DNA of 64,000 nucleotides from Burkholderiales bacterium PBB2 (GTDB lineage: Bacteria > Pseudomonadota > Gammaproteobacteria > Burkholderiales > Burkholderiaceae_C): positions 62,001 to 126,000 of the forward strand of contig NKIM01000007.1 in the NCBI GenBank assembly GCA_002255955.1. Reading direction: 5' to 3'. How positions within the stretch are numbered: the first letter of the stretch is position 1; the number at the start of each line of letters is the position of its first letter. Both the position numbers and the translations under genes were made by a program. The notes under the pieces are model-generated. The model was not told the origin of the DNA and did no database searches. It saw nothing but the letters and a program-made list of their open reading frames with translations. Positions 28,225 through 38,103 of the stretch are shown here, piece after piece.

Positions 28225-30819
28225 TCAGAAACGGTAGCTGGCCTTGAGGCTCAGGAAGCGGCCGCGCGGGTCGCCCTGGCTGTAGTCGTAGCTGCCGGTT
28301 GAGGCATCCCAGGGCAGCTTGGCATCGCTGAGGTTTTGCAGAGTCAGCGTGGCCTGCAGCTGGCGGCTGAGCTGCCAGTCCACATTCAGATCCACGGTGT
28401 TGATGGCGCGCACACGCTCGGCGATCTCGGGCCGCGGGCGGTAGGTTTGGGTGTAGCTGCCGACGCGGTTCCAGCTCAGGGTGCTGGTCCAGTCGCCCAG
28501 GCTCCACACGGCGCTGGTGCTGCTGCGCCAGGCCGGCAGGGAGCCGAACTCATTGCTGCCCGCGCCGTTGACGGCGGCCTCGCCTTCGGCCGGCGGCAGG
28601 GTGAACTGCAGCAGGCGGCTCAGCTGGGTCTTGAGCTTGAGGCGGCCGGCGCCGCCGAGCGCAAAGCTGCGGCTGGCCTCGATGTCAAAGCCCGAGACGC
28701 GGCGCGTGCCCTGGTTCTTGAACTGGCGGGTCAGCGAGACGATGCGACCCTGCTCGTCGCGCAGCACGCGGCCGGGCAGGCGCGCCTCGTTGGCGATGAT
28801 GAAGTCGGCCGTCTCGGTGTCGATCAAGTCCTTCTGGCGGATGTTGAAGTAGTCGACGCTGATCTGGCTTTGTGCATCGGGCGAAAGCACCACACCGAAG
28901 TTGAAGTTATTGGCCCGCTCGGGCTTGAGATTCGGGTTGGCGGCGGTCAGGTTGGTGACGCCGCGGGCCACGGTGGGCGAGATCGGGTCACGCGGGTCGA
29001 TCACCGAGCCGTAGCTGACGCCGGTGCTCTGCGTGATCTCGGGCAGCGAGGGCGCGCGGAAGCCTTGCGAGACATTGGCGCGCAGCACCAGGCTGTCCAG
29101 CGGCTGGTAGCGCAGGCTGGCCTTGGGCGAGACGGCGGAGCCGAAGTCGCTGTAGCGGTCGGCGCGGGCGGCCAGGTTCAGGCTCAGGCTCTTGAGCAAA
29201 GGCAGGTTGAACTCAGCAAAAGCCGCGCCCACCGTGCGGCCGCCCTGGATGATGTTGATCGCCGGGCGCAGCTCGGTGCCGCTGAGCACCGCGTCCGAGG
29301 TGCGCGAATCCATGGTCTCGCGGCGCAGCTGCACACCCAAGGCAAAGCCCAGGGGGCCGGCCGGCAGGCGGGTCAGCTCGGTCGAGGCGCTGGCGTCCAG
29401 AGCGATCAGCTCGGCGCTGGCCGGGCGCAGGGTGGAGATGCGCAGGGCCTGGCGCTGGGCCTCGCTGTTCAAGCTCTGGTCGGCGAAGTTGTAGCTGCCG
29501 GCCTTGAGCGCGCGCTCGAATTCATAGCGGTTGCCAAAGTTCTGCACCGTCTCGCGCAGGCGGCTGCTGGACTGGGTGAAGGAGGCCTCCCAATCCCAGG
29601 CGCCCGTGGTGCCGCGGGCACCGGTCAGCACACGCTGGAACTGCACGGCGTCCTGCTTGAAGCGGGTGCCCAGGTCGAACAAGGTGGCGTTCAGCACGGC
29701 CGAGCCGCTGGCCGGGTAGTTGGGGTGGTTCTTGGGCAGGGCCACCGAGATGGTGTCCAGCGACTGGGTCTTGTCGTTCCAGGCGCGCAGACTGCTGGAA
29801 ACCGACAGCGGCGCGCCGAAGATCAGATCGGCGCGCGAGCTGCCCAGCAGCAGCTCGGCATAAGCCTCAACATCCTCCGTCAGGCGCCAGGTCGCGCGGG
29901 CCGAGCCGTGGTAGCGCTCGGCACCGGGGATCAGGGTCTTGTAGGCCGCCGGGTTGTAGGCCAGCACGGTGCCGGTCTTGCCGGGGGTCAGGTCGCCGTA
30001 GTTGATCAGCTGCAGCGGGCCTTGCACGCCGCCGAGCTTGTTGGTGGGATCGCTGCCCAGGTAGTTGGTCGCCACCCAGGCCAGGGTGCCGCCGGGCTCG
30101 CCGCGGAAATCGTTGTCGCGCAGCCAGGCGACCTGGCTCTGGTCCAGGCGGTCGCGCTTGAGTGCGTCGAAGCTCAGCGTCAGGTTGAAGCCCTCGCGCG
30201 CCAGATCTCCAAAGCCGTGGCGCAGCTCAAAGCTGCGCTCGCTCTGGCCCGTACCCTCGGTCGAGCGGCCCAGGCCGACGCGCGCCTCGGTGCCCTGGTA
30301 GTCGTCGTAGAGCACGATATTGACCACGCCGGCGATGGCGTCCGAACCATAGATGGACGAGGCGCCGTCCTTGAGCACATCGATGCGGCGCACGGCGGCC
30401 AGGGGCAGGCTGTTCAGGTCGGTGAACACATCCTGCATGTTCTGCGCCGTGGCATAGGGCGCCACGCGCCGGCCGTTGACCAGCACCAGGGTGTTCTGCT
30501 GGCCCAAGCCACGCAGGGACAGGCCGGCCGTGCCGGCAGAGAAGCTGCCGGTGAACTGCTCGTTGAAGCTGTTGCCGCTGTTGGCGGCGATCAGGCGCAG
30601 CACCTCGGGCAGGCTGGTCTTGCCGCTGGCCTTGATGTCGGCCGCGCTCAGCACCTGCACCGGGTTGGCACCCTCGCGCTTGAGGCTGACGATGTTGGAG
30701 CCGGTGACGGTGACGCGCTCCAGGCGCTTGGCGCCCTCGGGCTCGGTGGTTTGCGAATGGGCGGTCGGCAGAAAGACCGCGGCCAGGGCGGCGGCCAGGA
30801 GAGAAGGCTTCAGAGACAT
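28225..30819 (-). CDS. TonB-dependent outer-membrane receptor
   Basis: An 864-residue receptor with a signal peptide (cleavage near AHSQ). A TonB-box-like start RLERVTVTGSNI leads into the plug domain, with VLSAADIKASGKTSLPEVLR and LVLVNGRRVAPY. ASSIYGSDAIAGVVNIVL marks the plug end. A 22-strand beta-barrel follows, ending LKASYRF with the C-terminal Phe needed for outer-membrane insertion. The GSNI plug start and overall type resemble receptors for carbohydrates or other large substrates in Xanthomonas- and Caulobacter-like sets rather than siderophore receptors. No transporter or regulator lies next to it, so the substrate cannot be named. Confidence 0.9.
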   Translation of the reverse strand: MSLKPSLLAAALAAVFLPTAHSQTTEPEGAKRLERVTVTGSNIVSLKREGANPVQVLSAADIKASGKTSLPEVLRLIAANSGNSFNEQFTGSFSAGTAGLSLRGLGQQNTLVLVNGRRVAPYATAQNMQDVFTDLNSLPLAAVRRIDVLKDGASSIYGSDAIAGVVNIVLYDDYQGTEARVGLGRSTEGTGQSERSFELRHGFGDLAREGFNLTLSFDALKRDRLDQSQVAWLRDNDFRGEPGGTLAWVATNYLGSDPTNKLGGVQGPLQLINYGDLTPGKTGTVLAYNPAAYKTLIPGAERYHGSARATWRLTEDVEAYAELLLGSSRADLIFGAPLSVSSSLRAWNDKTQSLDTISVALPKNHPNYPASGSAVLNATLFDLGTRFKQDAVQFQRVLTGARGTTGAWDWEASFTQSSSRLRETVQNFGNRYEFERALKAGSYNFADQSLNSEAQRQALRISTLRPASAELIALDASASTELTRLPAGPLGFALGVQLRRETMDSRTSDAVLSGTELRPAINIIQGGRTVGAAFAEFNLPLLKSLSLNLAARADRYSDFGSAVSPKASLRYQPLDSLVLRANVSQGFRAPSLPEITQSTGVSYGSVIDPRDPISPTVARGVTNLTAANPNLKPERANNFNFGVVLSPDAQSQISVDYFNIRQKDLIDTETADFIIANEARLPGRVLRDEQGRIVSLTRQFKNQGTRRVSGFDIEASRSFALGGAGRLKLKTQLSRLLQFTLPPAEGEAAVNGAGSNEFGSLPAWRSSTSAVWSLGDWTSTLSWNRVGSYTQTYRPRPEIAERVRAINTVDLNVDWQLSRQLQATLTLQNLSDAKLPWDASTGSYDYSQGDPRGRFLSLKASYRF

Positions 30820-31314
30820 GATGGGCGACGGCTAAAGGATGGAAACGAGGTGAAACCTGCGCAGCAAAAGGAGCAAGGCAAAGCCAAGCCAGCGGCAGCG
30901 CCGATCGGTCGCTGCACGGGGCACACGGAAAAAAGGCGTGGTGAAGCCGTCTGCAAGGGCTGCCGGCGGGCAGCTGCAGAGCTTCAAACGGAGGGGGGGG
31001 GGTTGTGAGGCGGGCGGAGGGCGCCGCGGCTGCAGCCGTCGCGTCGACGGTCAGCGCAGCTCGGCCCCGCTGCCGCGGCCGGCCATCAACACATTCGGCC
31101 GATGGGGGCGCGTGCTGAACCCGTGAGGGTCATCAAATCAACAAACTGCAAAGCGAGGGATGGCATCGCGGGGGCTCTTATTCAACTGCACGCTCTTGTT
31201 GGCGCCCCTGAAATTTAGTGGAAACCCTTGCTTCACCCAAACAATAAAAACTTGTTTGCTTATGCATACCGCTTGGATACCACCCTGCGGATCGCTGGCG
31301 GCGAGCCTCAGCGC
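30820..31314. other. Intergenic region upstream of the TonB receptor gene
   Basis: No ORF with a recognisable family. The half nearest the receptor is GC-rich and contains a ten-G run. The far half (about 31190-31280) is markedly AT-rich for this genome and the likely place for the receptor promoter on the minus strand. No clear -35/-10 pair or regulator site could be fixed. Confidence 0.5.
30993..31002. repeat. Homopolymeric G(10) tract
   Basis: Ten consecutive G on the plus strand, 174 bp before the TonB receptor start. Such tracts are prone to slippage. Confidence 0.85.
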
Positions 31315-32367
31315 TCAGCCCAGCAGCTTCTTCAAGGGCGCCGGCAGGCCGTAGCTGGCCAGCGCCTCGCGCGCCACCCATTGCCCTTGCTGGCCGGCAC
31401 GCTGCGCGGCCTCGGCGCCCAGCACCGCGCGGCGCGGGTGCAGCACCCAGTCCAGATGGGTCAGCGCATGTTCGATGCGAGGCAGCACATCGGGCGTGGC
31501 GCCCAGGCTTTGCGCATGGGACTGCAGCTGCGCCTCGTCCTCGAACAAGGGCAGGCTCCAGAGCCCGGCCCAGACGCCGGTATCCGGCCGCTGATGCAGC
31601 AAGACCTGACCCTCATGCTCCAGCCACAGCCACCAGTTTTCGCGCCGGCTGCGCTTGAGCTTGCGGGTCTTGATCGGGAATTGGGTGGGCTCGCCCGTCT
31701 TGCGGCCGGCGCACAAGCTCTCGGCCGGGCAGATCAGGCATTGCGGCGAACGCGGCGTGCAGACCGTGGCGCCCAGATCCATCAGCCCCTGCGTGTAGGC
31801 CTCGATGCCTTCCGCCGGCAGCAAGGCTTGGGCATGCTGCCAGAGCAGCTTTTCCTGCGCGCTGCTGGCCAGATCGCCTTGGAAGGCGAGCAGGCGGCCG
31901 AGCACGCGCTTGACATTGCCGTCCAGGATGGCGATGCGCTCACCGAAGCAGAAAGCCGCAATCGCCGCGGCGGTGGAGCGGCCGATGCCGGGCAGCTCCT
32001 GCAGCTCAGCCGCGGTCGGCGGAAAGCGCCCATCGGGCCGGGCGGCCACGGCGCGCGCGCAAGCATGGAGGTTGCGCGCGCGGCTGTAGTAACCGAGGCC
32101 GGCCCAAAGCGAGAGCACCTCATCCAGCGAGGCAGCACCGAGATCGGCCACGGTCGGGAAGCGCTCGAGAAAGCGCTGGTAATAGCCCAGCACCGTCGTC
32201 ACCTGCGTCTGCTGCAACATGATCTCTGACAGCCAGACGCGGTAAGGGTCGCGCGTCTTCTGCCAAGGCAGCTCGTGCCGACCGTGTCGCTTTTGCCAGG
32301 CCACCAGGCGCTCGCCAAACTCCAGCGGCAGCACGGTCGCATCGCCGGCTGCGGTCTTCTTCGTCAT
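31315..32367 (-). CDS. mutY: A/G-specific adenine glycosylase MutY
   Basis: Removes adenine mispaired with 8-oxoguanine. The HhH-GPD core carries the catalytic Glu in EIMLQQTQV and the helix-hairpin-helix [15 protein letters not shown]. The catalytic Asp is in [13 protein letters not shown]. The [4Fe-4S] ligands read C-x6-C-x2-C-x5-C in [19 protein letters not shown]-terminal NUDIX-like domain ([20 protein letters not shown]) reads the 8-oxoG side. The ATG at 32367 overlaps the mutM stop in ATGA; an ATG at 32379 would add four residues. Co-transcription with mutM joins the two enzymes of the GO repair system. Confidence 0.95.
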   Translation of the reverse strand: MTKKTAAGDATVLPLEFGERLVAWQKRHGRHELPWQKTRDPYRVWLSEIMLQQTQVTTVLGYYQRFLERFPTVADLGAASLDEVLSLWAGLGYYSRARNLHACARAVAARPDGRFPPTAAELQELPGIGRSTAAAIAAFCFGERIAILDGNVKRVLGRLLAFQGDLASSAQEKLLWQHAQALLPAEGIEAYTQGLMDLGATVCTPRSPQCLICPAESLCAGRKTGEPTQFPIKTRKLKRSRRENWWLWLEHEGQVLLHQRPDTGVWAGLWSLPLFEDEAQLQSHAQSLGATPDVLPRIEHALTHLDWVLHPRRAVLGAEAAQRAGQQGQWVAREALASYGLPAPLKKLLG

Positions 32368-33194
32368 CTCTTTTGGCATTGGGGACAGAAAAACGTGGAG
32401 CGCGCGCCCTGGACAATGCGGCGGATGGGCGTGCCGCAGACGCGGCAGGGCTGGCCTTCTCGGCCGTAGACCTGGGCCTGCATCTGGAAGCTGCCGGCCA
32501 CGCCGTGCGCATCCTTGAAATCCCGCAAGGTGCTGCCGCCGGCCTCCAGCGCCTGCGCCAGCACCGCACGCACGGCGTTGGCCAGGCGCACGGCGCGCGG
32601 GCGGCTCAGCTTGCAGGCCGCCAGGCGTGGGTCGATGCCGGCCAGGAACAAGGCTTCGCAGGCGTAGATATTGCCGGCGCCCACAACAATGTCGCCGGCC
32701 AGCAAGGCCTGCTTGACCGCCACGCGCCGTCCGCTCAGGCCGGCATGCAGATGGGGGCCATCGAAGCGGGCATCAAAAGGCTCCAGCCCCAGGCCAGCCA
32801 ACAGCTTGGCGGCCGGGTCGGCCTCCAGGCCCGGCGACCAAACAACGGCGCCGAAGCGGCGCGGGTCATTCAGGCGCAGCAGGCCGCGGTCGGTTTGCAA
32901 ATCAAAGTGGTCGTGCGCGCCGGCCGGCGCCGACGCGTCCGCGCTGAAGCCCAGGCTGCCCGACATGCCCAGGTGCAGCAGCAAGCCACCCGGGGCGAGC
33001 TGCGAACTCAGCGGCAGCCACAAATATTTACCTCGCCGCGTGGTGGCACCCACGCGGGCGCCAACCAGGCGCTGCGGCTCCAGGCCCAGAGGCAAGCGCA
33101 GCGGCTTGCCCAGGCGCACCGACTGCACCGTGGCGCCGCAAATGGCATCGGCAAAGCTGCGGCGGGTGACTTCGACTTCGGGGAGCTCGGGCAT
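32364..33194 (-). CDS. mutM: Formamidopyrimidine-DNA glycosylase MutM/Fpg
   Basis: A 276-residue bifunctional glycosylase/AP lyase that excises 8-oxoguanine. The protein starts [12 protein letters not shown] after Met, giving the catalytic Pro and Glu. The conserved Lys is in [10 protein letters not shown]. The [17 protein letters not shown]2TH block is intact. The C-terminal zinc finger is CRVCG...CPQC, ending one residue short of the stop at KR. An open frame continues far upstream without a family match, so the ATG at 33194 is the true start. It overlaps mutY and is divergent from the TPR gene. Confidence 0.97.
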   Translation of the reverse strand: MPELPEVEVTRRSFADAICGATVQSVRLGKPLRLPLGLEPQRLVGARVGATTRRGKYLWLPLSSQLAPGGLLLHLGMSGSLGFSADASAPAGAHDHFDLQTDRGLLRLNDPRRFGAVVWSPGLEADPAAKLLAGLGLEPFDARFDGPHLHAGLSGRRVAVKQALLAGDIVVGAGNIYACEALFLAGIDPRLAACKLSRPRAVRLANAVRAVLAQALEAGGSTLRDFKDAHGVAGSFQMQAQVYGREGQPCRVCGTPIRRIVQGARSTFFCPQCQKR

Positions 33195-33275
33195 GGCGGC
33201 GATCATATCGGTGCAGAATGGCCGCAGCCCGCGTGTGCCTAGCTCGGGCTTTGTGATCACGCAGGAGCTTGTTGC

Positions 33276-35138
33276 ATGCCCGAAATCCATCGCCGCCGCC
33301 CCCGACTGAATGCCAGCATGCTGGCCCTGATGGCGGCCGGCCTGCTCCAGACCCTGGCCGGCAGCCCCGCCGCTGCGGCCACCGCACCCGCCAGCACGCC
33401 TCCTGAAGCCCTGAGCAGCGCGAAAGCCGAGGCCGCGCCGGCCAGCATCAGCAACTCCGAGCTCGACGCGCCGCTGTTCTACCAGCTGCTGGTCGGCGAA
33501 CTGGAACTCAGCACCGGGCAGACCGGCGTGGCCTACCAGGTGCTGCTGGACGCCGCCCGCCGCACCAAGGACGAAGAGCTGTTCAAGCGCGTGGTCAACA
33601 TCGCCCTGCAAGCGCGCGCGGGCGACCAGGCCCTGATCGCGGCGCGCGCCTGGCGCGAGAGCCTGCCGGCCTCGATGGCAGCGCAGCAGATGACCATCCA
33701 GCTGCTGGCCCTGCTGAACCGCCCGGCCGAGGTGGTGGAGCCGCTGCGCGCCCTGCTGGCCCTGAACCCGCCCGAGCTGCGCGGCGCGGTGCTGGCCGGC
33801 CTGCCCCGCCTGTTCCAGCGCACCCCCGAACCCAAAAAGGTCTTGAGCGCCCTCGAGCCCCTGCTGCACAACGCCAGCCAGGCCAAGGAAACGCGCGTGG
33901 CCGCCCAGGTGGTGTTGGCGCGCCTGGCTCTGTCGGCGGGCGATGGCAAACGCGCCCTGGAACTGGCTCAGTCGCTGAACCAGCAGTTCCCCGAAGGCGA
34001 TGACGCCATGCAGCTGGCCCTGGAGCTGATGCCCAACGAGCCGGCGGCCGAGGCCTTGATCCAAGCCCGCCTGCAGGCCACGCCCGAGGACACCAAGCTG
34101 CGCCTGGCCTACGGCCGCGCCCTGGCCCGCGCGCAGAAGCCTTCCGACGCGGCACGTGAGTTCCGCGCCGTCACGCTCAAAGACCCCGAACAGCTGAGCG
34201 CCTGGTTCGCCCTGGGCACGCTGGAACTGGAACTGCGCCAGCCCGAGGCCGCCGACCGCGCCCTGCGCGAGTACCTGCGCCGCCTGGACCTCGCCGCCGC
34301 GAAAGAGGCCAAGGAGCCCGGCGACGCCGCCAAGGAGACGAACGACAACAGCCAGGCCGAGTTCAGCCAGGAGGCCCGCCAGCAATCCTGGTTGATGCTG
34401 GCCCAGGCGGCCGAGCTGCGCGGCGACCTCAAGGGCGCCGAAGCCTGGCTGCTCAAGGTGGACAGCCCGCAGCGCCGCTTTGAAGCCCAGTACCGCCGCG
34501 CCTCGCTGATCGCCCGCCAGGGCCGCCTGGCCGAGGCCCGCAAGCTGCTGCAAGGTCTGCCCGAAGACACGCCCGATGCACTGCGCGCCAAGGTTATGGC
34601 CGAATCGCAGCTGCTGCGCGATCAACGCGAATGGAAGCAGGCCTACGAGCTGCTGGCCCGCGCCACCGAGCGCCTGCCCGAGGACGCCGATCTGGTTTAC
34701 GAGCAATCGATGATGGCCGAGAAGCTGGGCCAGCTCGACGAAATGGAAACCCTGCTCAAGCGCGTGATCGCCATCAAGCCCGATCACCACCATGCCTACA
34801 ACGCCCTGGGCTACTCGCTGGCCGATCGCAACATCCGACTCGACGAAGCGCGCGGCCTGATCGCCAAGGCCTTGAGCTTTGTGCCCTCCGAGCCCTTCAT
34901 CATGGACAGCATGGGCTGGGTGGAGTTCCGCCTGGGCAACAAGGAAGAAGCGCAGCGCCTGCTGCGGCTGGCCTTCGAGGCGCGCCCCGATGCCGAGATC
35001 GCCGCCCACCTCGGCGAGGTGCTCTGGGCCAGCGACAAGGCCGAGGAAGCGCGCCGCGTCTGGGCCGAAGGCCTGAAGCGCGACCCCAAGAACGAAGCGC
35101 TGCTGGACACGCTCAAGCGCCTCAAGGTCAAACCGTGA
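33276..35138 (+). CDS. Tetratricopeptide repeat protein, exported
   Basis: A 620-residue protein with a signal peptide (hydrophobic residues about 14-32, cleavage near AAA). It is almost wholly helical TPR-like repeats to the C-terminus. The clearest TPR is near 480-560 ([20 protein letters not shown] and [20 protein letters not shown]). This type precedes lolB and ispE in many betaproteobacteria and is often annotated only as TPR protein; a role in envelope assembly is suggested by lolB but not shown. A short charged Lys/Glu/Asp stretch at about 340-360 may be a linker. AGGAG precedes the ATG. Confidence 0.9.
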   Translation: MPEIHRRRPRLNASMLALMAAGLLQTLAGSPAAAATAPASTPPEALSSAKAEAAPASISNSELDAPLFYQLLVGELELSTGQTGVAYQVLLDAARRTKDEELFKRVVNIALQARAGDQALIAARAWRESLPASMAAQQMTIQLLALLNRPAEVVEPLRALLALNPPELRGAVLAGLPRLFQRTPEPKKVLSALEPLLHNASQAKETRVAAQVVLARLALSAGDGKRALELAQSLNQQFPEGDDAMQLALELMPNEPAAEALIQARLQATPEDTKLRLAYGRALARAQKPSDAAREFRAVTLKDPEQLSAWFALGTLELELRQPEAADRALREYLRRLDLAAAKEAKEPGDAAKETNDNSQAEFSQEARQQSWLMLAQAAELRGDLKGAEAWLLKVDSPQRRFEAQYRRASLIARQGRLAEARKLLQGLPEDTPDALRAKVMAESQLLRDQREWKQAYELLARATERLPEDADLVYEQSMMAEKLGQLDEMETLLKRVIAIKPDHHHAYNALGYSLADRNIRLDEARGLIAKALSFVPSEPFIMDSMGWVEFRLGNKEEAQRLLRLAFEARPDAEIAAHLGEVLWASDKAEEARRVWAEGLKRDPKNEALLDTLKRLKVKP

Positions 35139-35143
35139 CCTGG

Positions 35144-35725
35144 ATGTCACGCGCTCTGCCCGGCCGGCGTGCCGGCATGGCAGGGGCTCTGGCGCTGGCC
35201 TTGCTGCCGATCTTGAGCGGCTGTGCCAGCCTGGCGCCGCAGGCGCCGCCCGCTGCTTTTCTGAGCGCACCCGACGCCGTCCACCTAACCGGCCGCTTGA
35301 GCGTGCAGGTGACGGGCGCCAACGGCCGGCCAAGCGGCGGCAATGTCGGCTTCGACCTCAGCGGAGGCCCGACCGCGGGCCAGCTGGAGCTGAGCACGCC
35401 GCTGGGCGCCTTGGTCGCCCGGGCGCGCTGGGGCGGCGGCGAGGTGAGCCTGCAAACCCCCGAAGGCGAGCGCCGCTTTGAGGATCTCGACGCCCTGACC
35501 CGCGAGATGCTGGGCGAGACCATCCCCCTGGCCGCCCTGTTCGACTGGCTGCGCGGCCAGCCCTGGCCGCAGGCCGCGCACGAGCCCCTGCCCGCGCCAC
35601 AAAGCGGCTTCGAGCAACTGGGCTGGCGCCTGGATCTGGCGCGCCGCGCCGATGGCCTCATCATCGCCAGCCGCAACGGCGAGCCCAACGTGACCCTGCG
35701 TGCACGACTGGATGCTTCGAACTAA
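35144..35725 (+). CDS. lolB: Outer-membrane lipoprotein LolB
   Basis: A 193-residue receptor that takes lipoproteins from LolA and inserts them in the outer membrane. A lipoprotein signal peptide ends in LSGC, giving an acylated Cys at about residue 28. The LolB fold is visible in [13 protein letters not shown], the FDLSGG...[10 protein letters not shown] strands, and [16 protein letters not shown] at 35135 overlapping the TPR stop is an alternative start. The ATG at 35144 is kept because it leads straight into the basic n-region. It is in operon with the TPR gene and ispE. Confidence 0.93.
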   Translation: MSRALPGRRAGMAGALALALLPILSGCASLAPQAPPAAFLSAPDAVHLTGRLSVQVTGANGRPSGGNVGFDLSGGPTAGQLELSTPLGALVARARWGGGEVSLQTPEGERRFEDLDALTREMLGETIPLAALFDWLRGQPWPQAAHEPLPAPQSGFEQLGWRLDLARRADGLIIASRNGEPNVTLRARLDASN

Positions 35726-35799
35726 ACGCCACAAGATCAGCGCCTCAAGATCCGCACCACCCCGATTCCCCTCCCCCGCACCGGCCCCGGCCTTTTTCC

Positions 35800-36807
35800 A
35801 TGCAAGCGATTTACGACGTCCCCGCCCCCGCCAAGCTCAATCTCTTCTTGCACGTGGTGGGCAAGCGGCCCGATGGCTATCACCTGCTGCAGTCCATCTT
35901 TGCCCTGATCGATTGGGCCGACACCTTGCATTTCGAGCGCCGCAGCGATGGCCGCCTGCAGCGCCACGACCAGGGCGACGCCCTGCCCGAGGACGACTTG
36001 TGCCTCAGGGCTGCGCGCGCATTGCAGCAGCAAAGCGGCTGCACGCTGGGCGCCGACATTCACATCGAGAAGCGCTTGCCCGCGGGCGCCGGCATGGGCG
36101 GCGGATCCTCCGATGCCGCCTCCACCCTGCTCGCGCTGAACCGCCTCTGGGGCCTGAACTGGCCGCTCTCGCGCCTGCTGCCCCTGGGTTTGAGCCTGGG
36201 TGCGGATGTGCCGTTTTTCCTCGGCGGCAGCCACGCCTTCGTCGAAGGCATCGGCGAAATCCTGCATCCGATCGAGCTGCCCGAGATGAGCTTTGCCGTC
36301 GTGAAACCGGCCGCCAGCATCCCCACACAGAAAATATTTTCGAGCCCCCTCTTGGCAAGGTCGAATTCTGTGGCTATAGTAGCGGGCTTTCCTGCACACA
36401 ACAGCAGCGACGACAAAACGAGCAGCGACAGCCGCTCCGCCGAGTCAGAAAATGCTGGCGCCGTGACAAGCGCAGTGAGCCTGGACGCTGAAGGAGTCGC
36501 GAGATTCTTGAATGGCTACGGTCGCAATGACCTGCAAAAGCCGGCCGAGGATTTCTGCCCTGAGGTGGTTCAGGCACTCGAACTGCTGGAATCGCGATTC
36601 GGCAACAGCCGGATGACGGGTTCAGGCAGTGCGGTTTTTGCAAGAGTTGATGCTGCAACGCTCGACACTTTCAATAACCCTGAGGGCGGGAAAAACGGGA
36701 TTGACTACCGTGAAAAAAATCAGCTGATTTTGGGTTTGCCCACTCACTGGTCTGGTAGAATTTGCCGCAGTCTGAATCGCCACCCCTTGCAGGGTTGGGC
36801 TGAGTAA
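35800..36807 (+). CDS. ispE: 4-diphosphocytidyl-2-C-methyl-D-erythritol kinase IspE, with insertion
   Basis: GHMP kinase of the MEP isoprenoid pathway. The entry PAPAKLNLFLHVVGKRPDGY, the ATP loop LPAGAGMGGGSSDAASTL (about 93-110), SLGADVPFF, and the late MTGSGSAVFA are canonical. The protein has 335 residues against the usual 285-300. The excess lies mainly in a Ser/Asp/Glu/Ala-rich stretch at about 198-236, between IVAGF and YGRNDLQ. A smaller insertion precedes the C-terminal LPTHWSGRICRSLNRHPLQG. Around 36340-36480 codons such as ATA, GTA, AAT and TCT, rare in the neighbours, appear. They coincide with a sigma-70 promoter. The enzyme core looks intact. Confidence 0.93.
   Translation: MQAIYDVPAPAKLNLFLHVVGKRPDGYHLLQSIFALIDWADTLHFERRSDGRLQRHDQGDALPEDDLCLRAARALQQQSGCTLGADIHIEKRLPAGAGMGGGSSDAASTLLALNRLWGLNWPLSRLLPLGLSLGADVPFFLGGSHAFVEGIGEILHPIELPEMSFAVVKPAASIPTQKIFSSPLLARSNSVAIVAGFPAHNSSDDKTSSDSRSAESENAGAVTSAVSLDAEGVARFLNGYGRNDLQKPAEDFCPEVVQALELLESRFGNSRMTGSGSAVFARVDAATLDTFNNPEGGKNGIDYREKNQLILGLPTHWSGRICRSLNRHPLQGWAE
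36352..36380 (+). promoter_or_regulatory. Sigma-70 promoter inside ispE
   Basis: TTGGCA, exactly 17 bases, TATAGT (36375-36380), followed by a GC-rich discriminator AGCGGGC. It points to tRNA-Gln and prs. The strength and discriminator resemble stable-RNA promoters under stringent control (inference). Confidence 0.65.
36734..36761 (+). promoter_or_regulatory. Extended -10 promoter at the 3' end of ispE
   Basis: TGGTAGAAT gives an extended -10 (TAGAAT at 36756-36761) with a weak -35 GTTTGC 16 bases upstream. The predicted start is about 80 nt before tRNA-Gln. Confidence 0.5.
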
Positions 36808-36850
36808 AGACACAAGTTATAGGGTGCTGCAGCTCTGCAGTGTCCTGTGT

Positions 36851-36927
36851 AGGGGAGTCGCCAAGTTGGTTAAGGCATCGGATTTTGATTCCGACATGCG
36901 AAGGTTCGAATCCTTCTTCCCCTGCCA
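36851..36927 (+). tRNA. tRNA-Gln (TTG anticodon)
   Basis: The acceptor AGGGGAG pairs with TTCCCCT. The D-arm is GCC...GGC, the anticodon stem TCGGA/TCCGA with loop TTTTGAT (anticodon TTG), the T-arm GAAGG-TTCGAAT-CCTTC, and CCA is encoded. The position between ispE and prs is conserved in betaproteobacteria. Confidence 0.96.
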
Positions 36928-36997
36928 AATTTCTTTCTCTTGAATACCCACCCGGACACGCTGGCTGGCCACGGGTCCTTGACCCAAAGGATGGCCC

Positions 36998-37960
36998 GTG
37001 CTGCTCAATACCGTCCTCTTCACCGGTAACGCCAATCCGGTTCTCTCCCAAGAAATTGCCACCCACCTGGGCCTCGAGCTCGGCAAGGCCGTGGTCGGTC
37101 GTTTCTCTGACGGCGAAGTCACCGTCGAAATCCAGCAGAACGTCCGCGCCCGCGATGTGTTCGTTATCCAGCCCACCTGCGCGCCGACGAACGAGAACCT
37201 GATGGAACTGCTGATCATGGTCGATGCCCTGAAGCGCGCCAGCGCTCGCCGCATCACCGCCGTGATCCCCTACTTCGGTTACGCACGCCAGGATCGCCGC
37301 CCCCGTTCGACCCGCGTGCCGATTTCGGCCAAGGTCGTGGCCAATCTGCTGGAAACCGTCGGTGTCGAGCGCGTCCTGACCATGGACCTGCACGCCGACC
37401 AGATCCAAGGTTTCTTCGACATCCCGGTCGACAACATCTACGCCTCGCCGGTGCTGCTGTCGGACCTGAAGGCCCGCAACTACAGCAATCTGGTCGTCGT
37501 CAGCCCCGACGTTGGCGGTGTGGTGCGTGCACGCGCCCTGGCCAAGCAGCTGGGTTGCGATCTGGCCATCATCGACAAGCGCCGTCCGGCCGCCAATGTC
37601 TCGGAAGTGATGCACGTCATCGGCGAAATCGACGGCCGCAACTGCGTCATCATGGACGACATGATCGACACCGCCGGCACCCTGGTGAAGGCTGCCGAGG
37701 TGCTGAAGGACCGCGGCGCCAAGAGCGTGTTCGCGTATTGCACGCACCCGATTCTGTCGGGCCCCGCCATCGAACGCATCTCCAAGTCGCACCTGGACGA
37801 AGTCGTCATCAGCAACACCATCCCGCTGAACGACGCCGCCAAGGCCTGCGGCAAGATCCGCCAGCTGTCGGTCGCCTTCCTGTTCGCCGAAACCATCCGC
37901 CGCATTTCGGACGGTGAGTCGGTCACCTCGCTGTTCAGCGAGCAGAACAACAATTTCTAA
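36998..37960 (+). CDS. prs: Ribose-phosphate pyrophosphokinase
   Basis: A 320-residue enzyme that makes PRPP from ribose-5-phosphate and ATP, the precursor for nucleotides, NAD, tryptophan and histidine (his genes lie further right). The start is GTG at 36998: an in-frame TGA at 36980 excludes anything longer, and AAAGGA lies at good spacing. Motifs: [17 protein letters not shown], the catalytic-loop region [40 protein letters not shown], and the PRPP loop [14 protein letters not shown]. It is co-transcribed with tRNA-Gln upstream and probably rplY downstream. Confidence 0.97.
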   Translation: MLLNTVLFTGNANPVLSQEIATHLGLELGKAVVGRFSDGEVTVEIQQNVRARDVFVIQPTCAPTNENLMELLIMVDALKRASARRITAVIPYFGYARQDRRPRSTRVPISAKVVANLLETVGVERVLTMDLHADQIQGFFDIPVDNIYASPVLLSDLKARNYSNLVVVSPDVGGVVRARALAKQLGCDLAIIDKRRPAANVSEVMHVIGEIDGRNCVIMDDMIDTAGTLVKAAEVLKDRGAKSVFAYCTHPILSGPAIERISKSHLDEVVISNTIPLNDAAKACGKIRQLSVAFLFAETIRRISDGESVTSLFSEQNNNF

Positions 37961-38066
37961 AAAGATCTTCGGGCGACGCGGTGCAAGCTGCGGCGCCCGA
38001 ATCACATGCAGTCGCCGTACGGACTGCAGTTCACTGAGCAGCCTGGTCGCGGGCGCTCAACACCAT

Positions 38067-38086
38067 GAACACCGCTTGCGGTGTTC
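38067..38086 (+). promoter_or_regulatory. Stable CUUG hairpin in the rplY leader
   Basis: GAACACCG-CTTG-CGGTGTTC, an 8-bp stem with a closing C(CUUG)G tetraloop. It ends 17 bases before the rplY ATG, next to the GGAG ribosome site. It could be a translational control or processing element. Confidence 0.5.
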
Positions 38087-38103
38087 AGCCATTTGGAGTC
38101 ACT

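Noticed and set aside
28336-31008. 890-codon plus-strand frame opposite the TonB receptor gene
   Set aside because: Shadow frame rich in Ala, Gln, Val and Arg with no domain. The receptor on the other strand has full plug and barrel motifs.
32364-35333. Minus-strand frame of 989 codons ending in MutM, suggesting a fusion
   Set aside because: Only the last 276 codons match Fpg, beginning at MPELPEVEV. The rest is antisense to the TPR and lolB genes.
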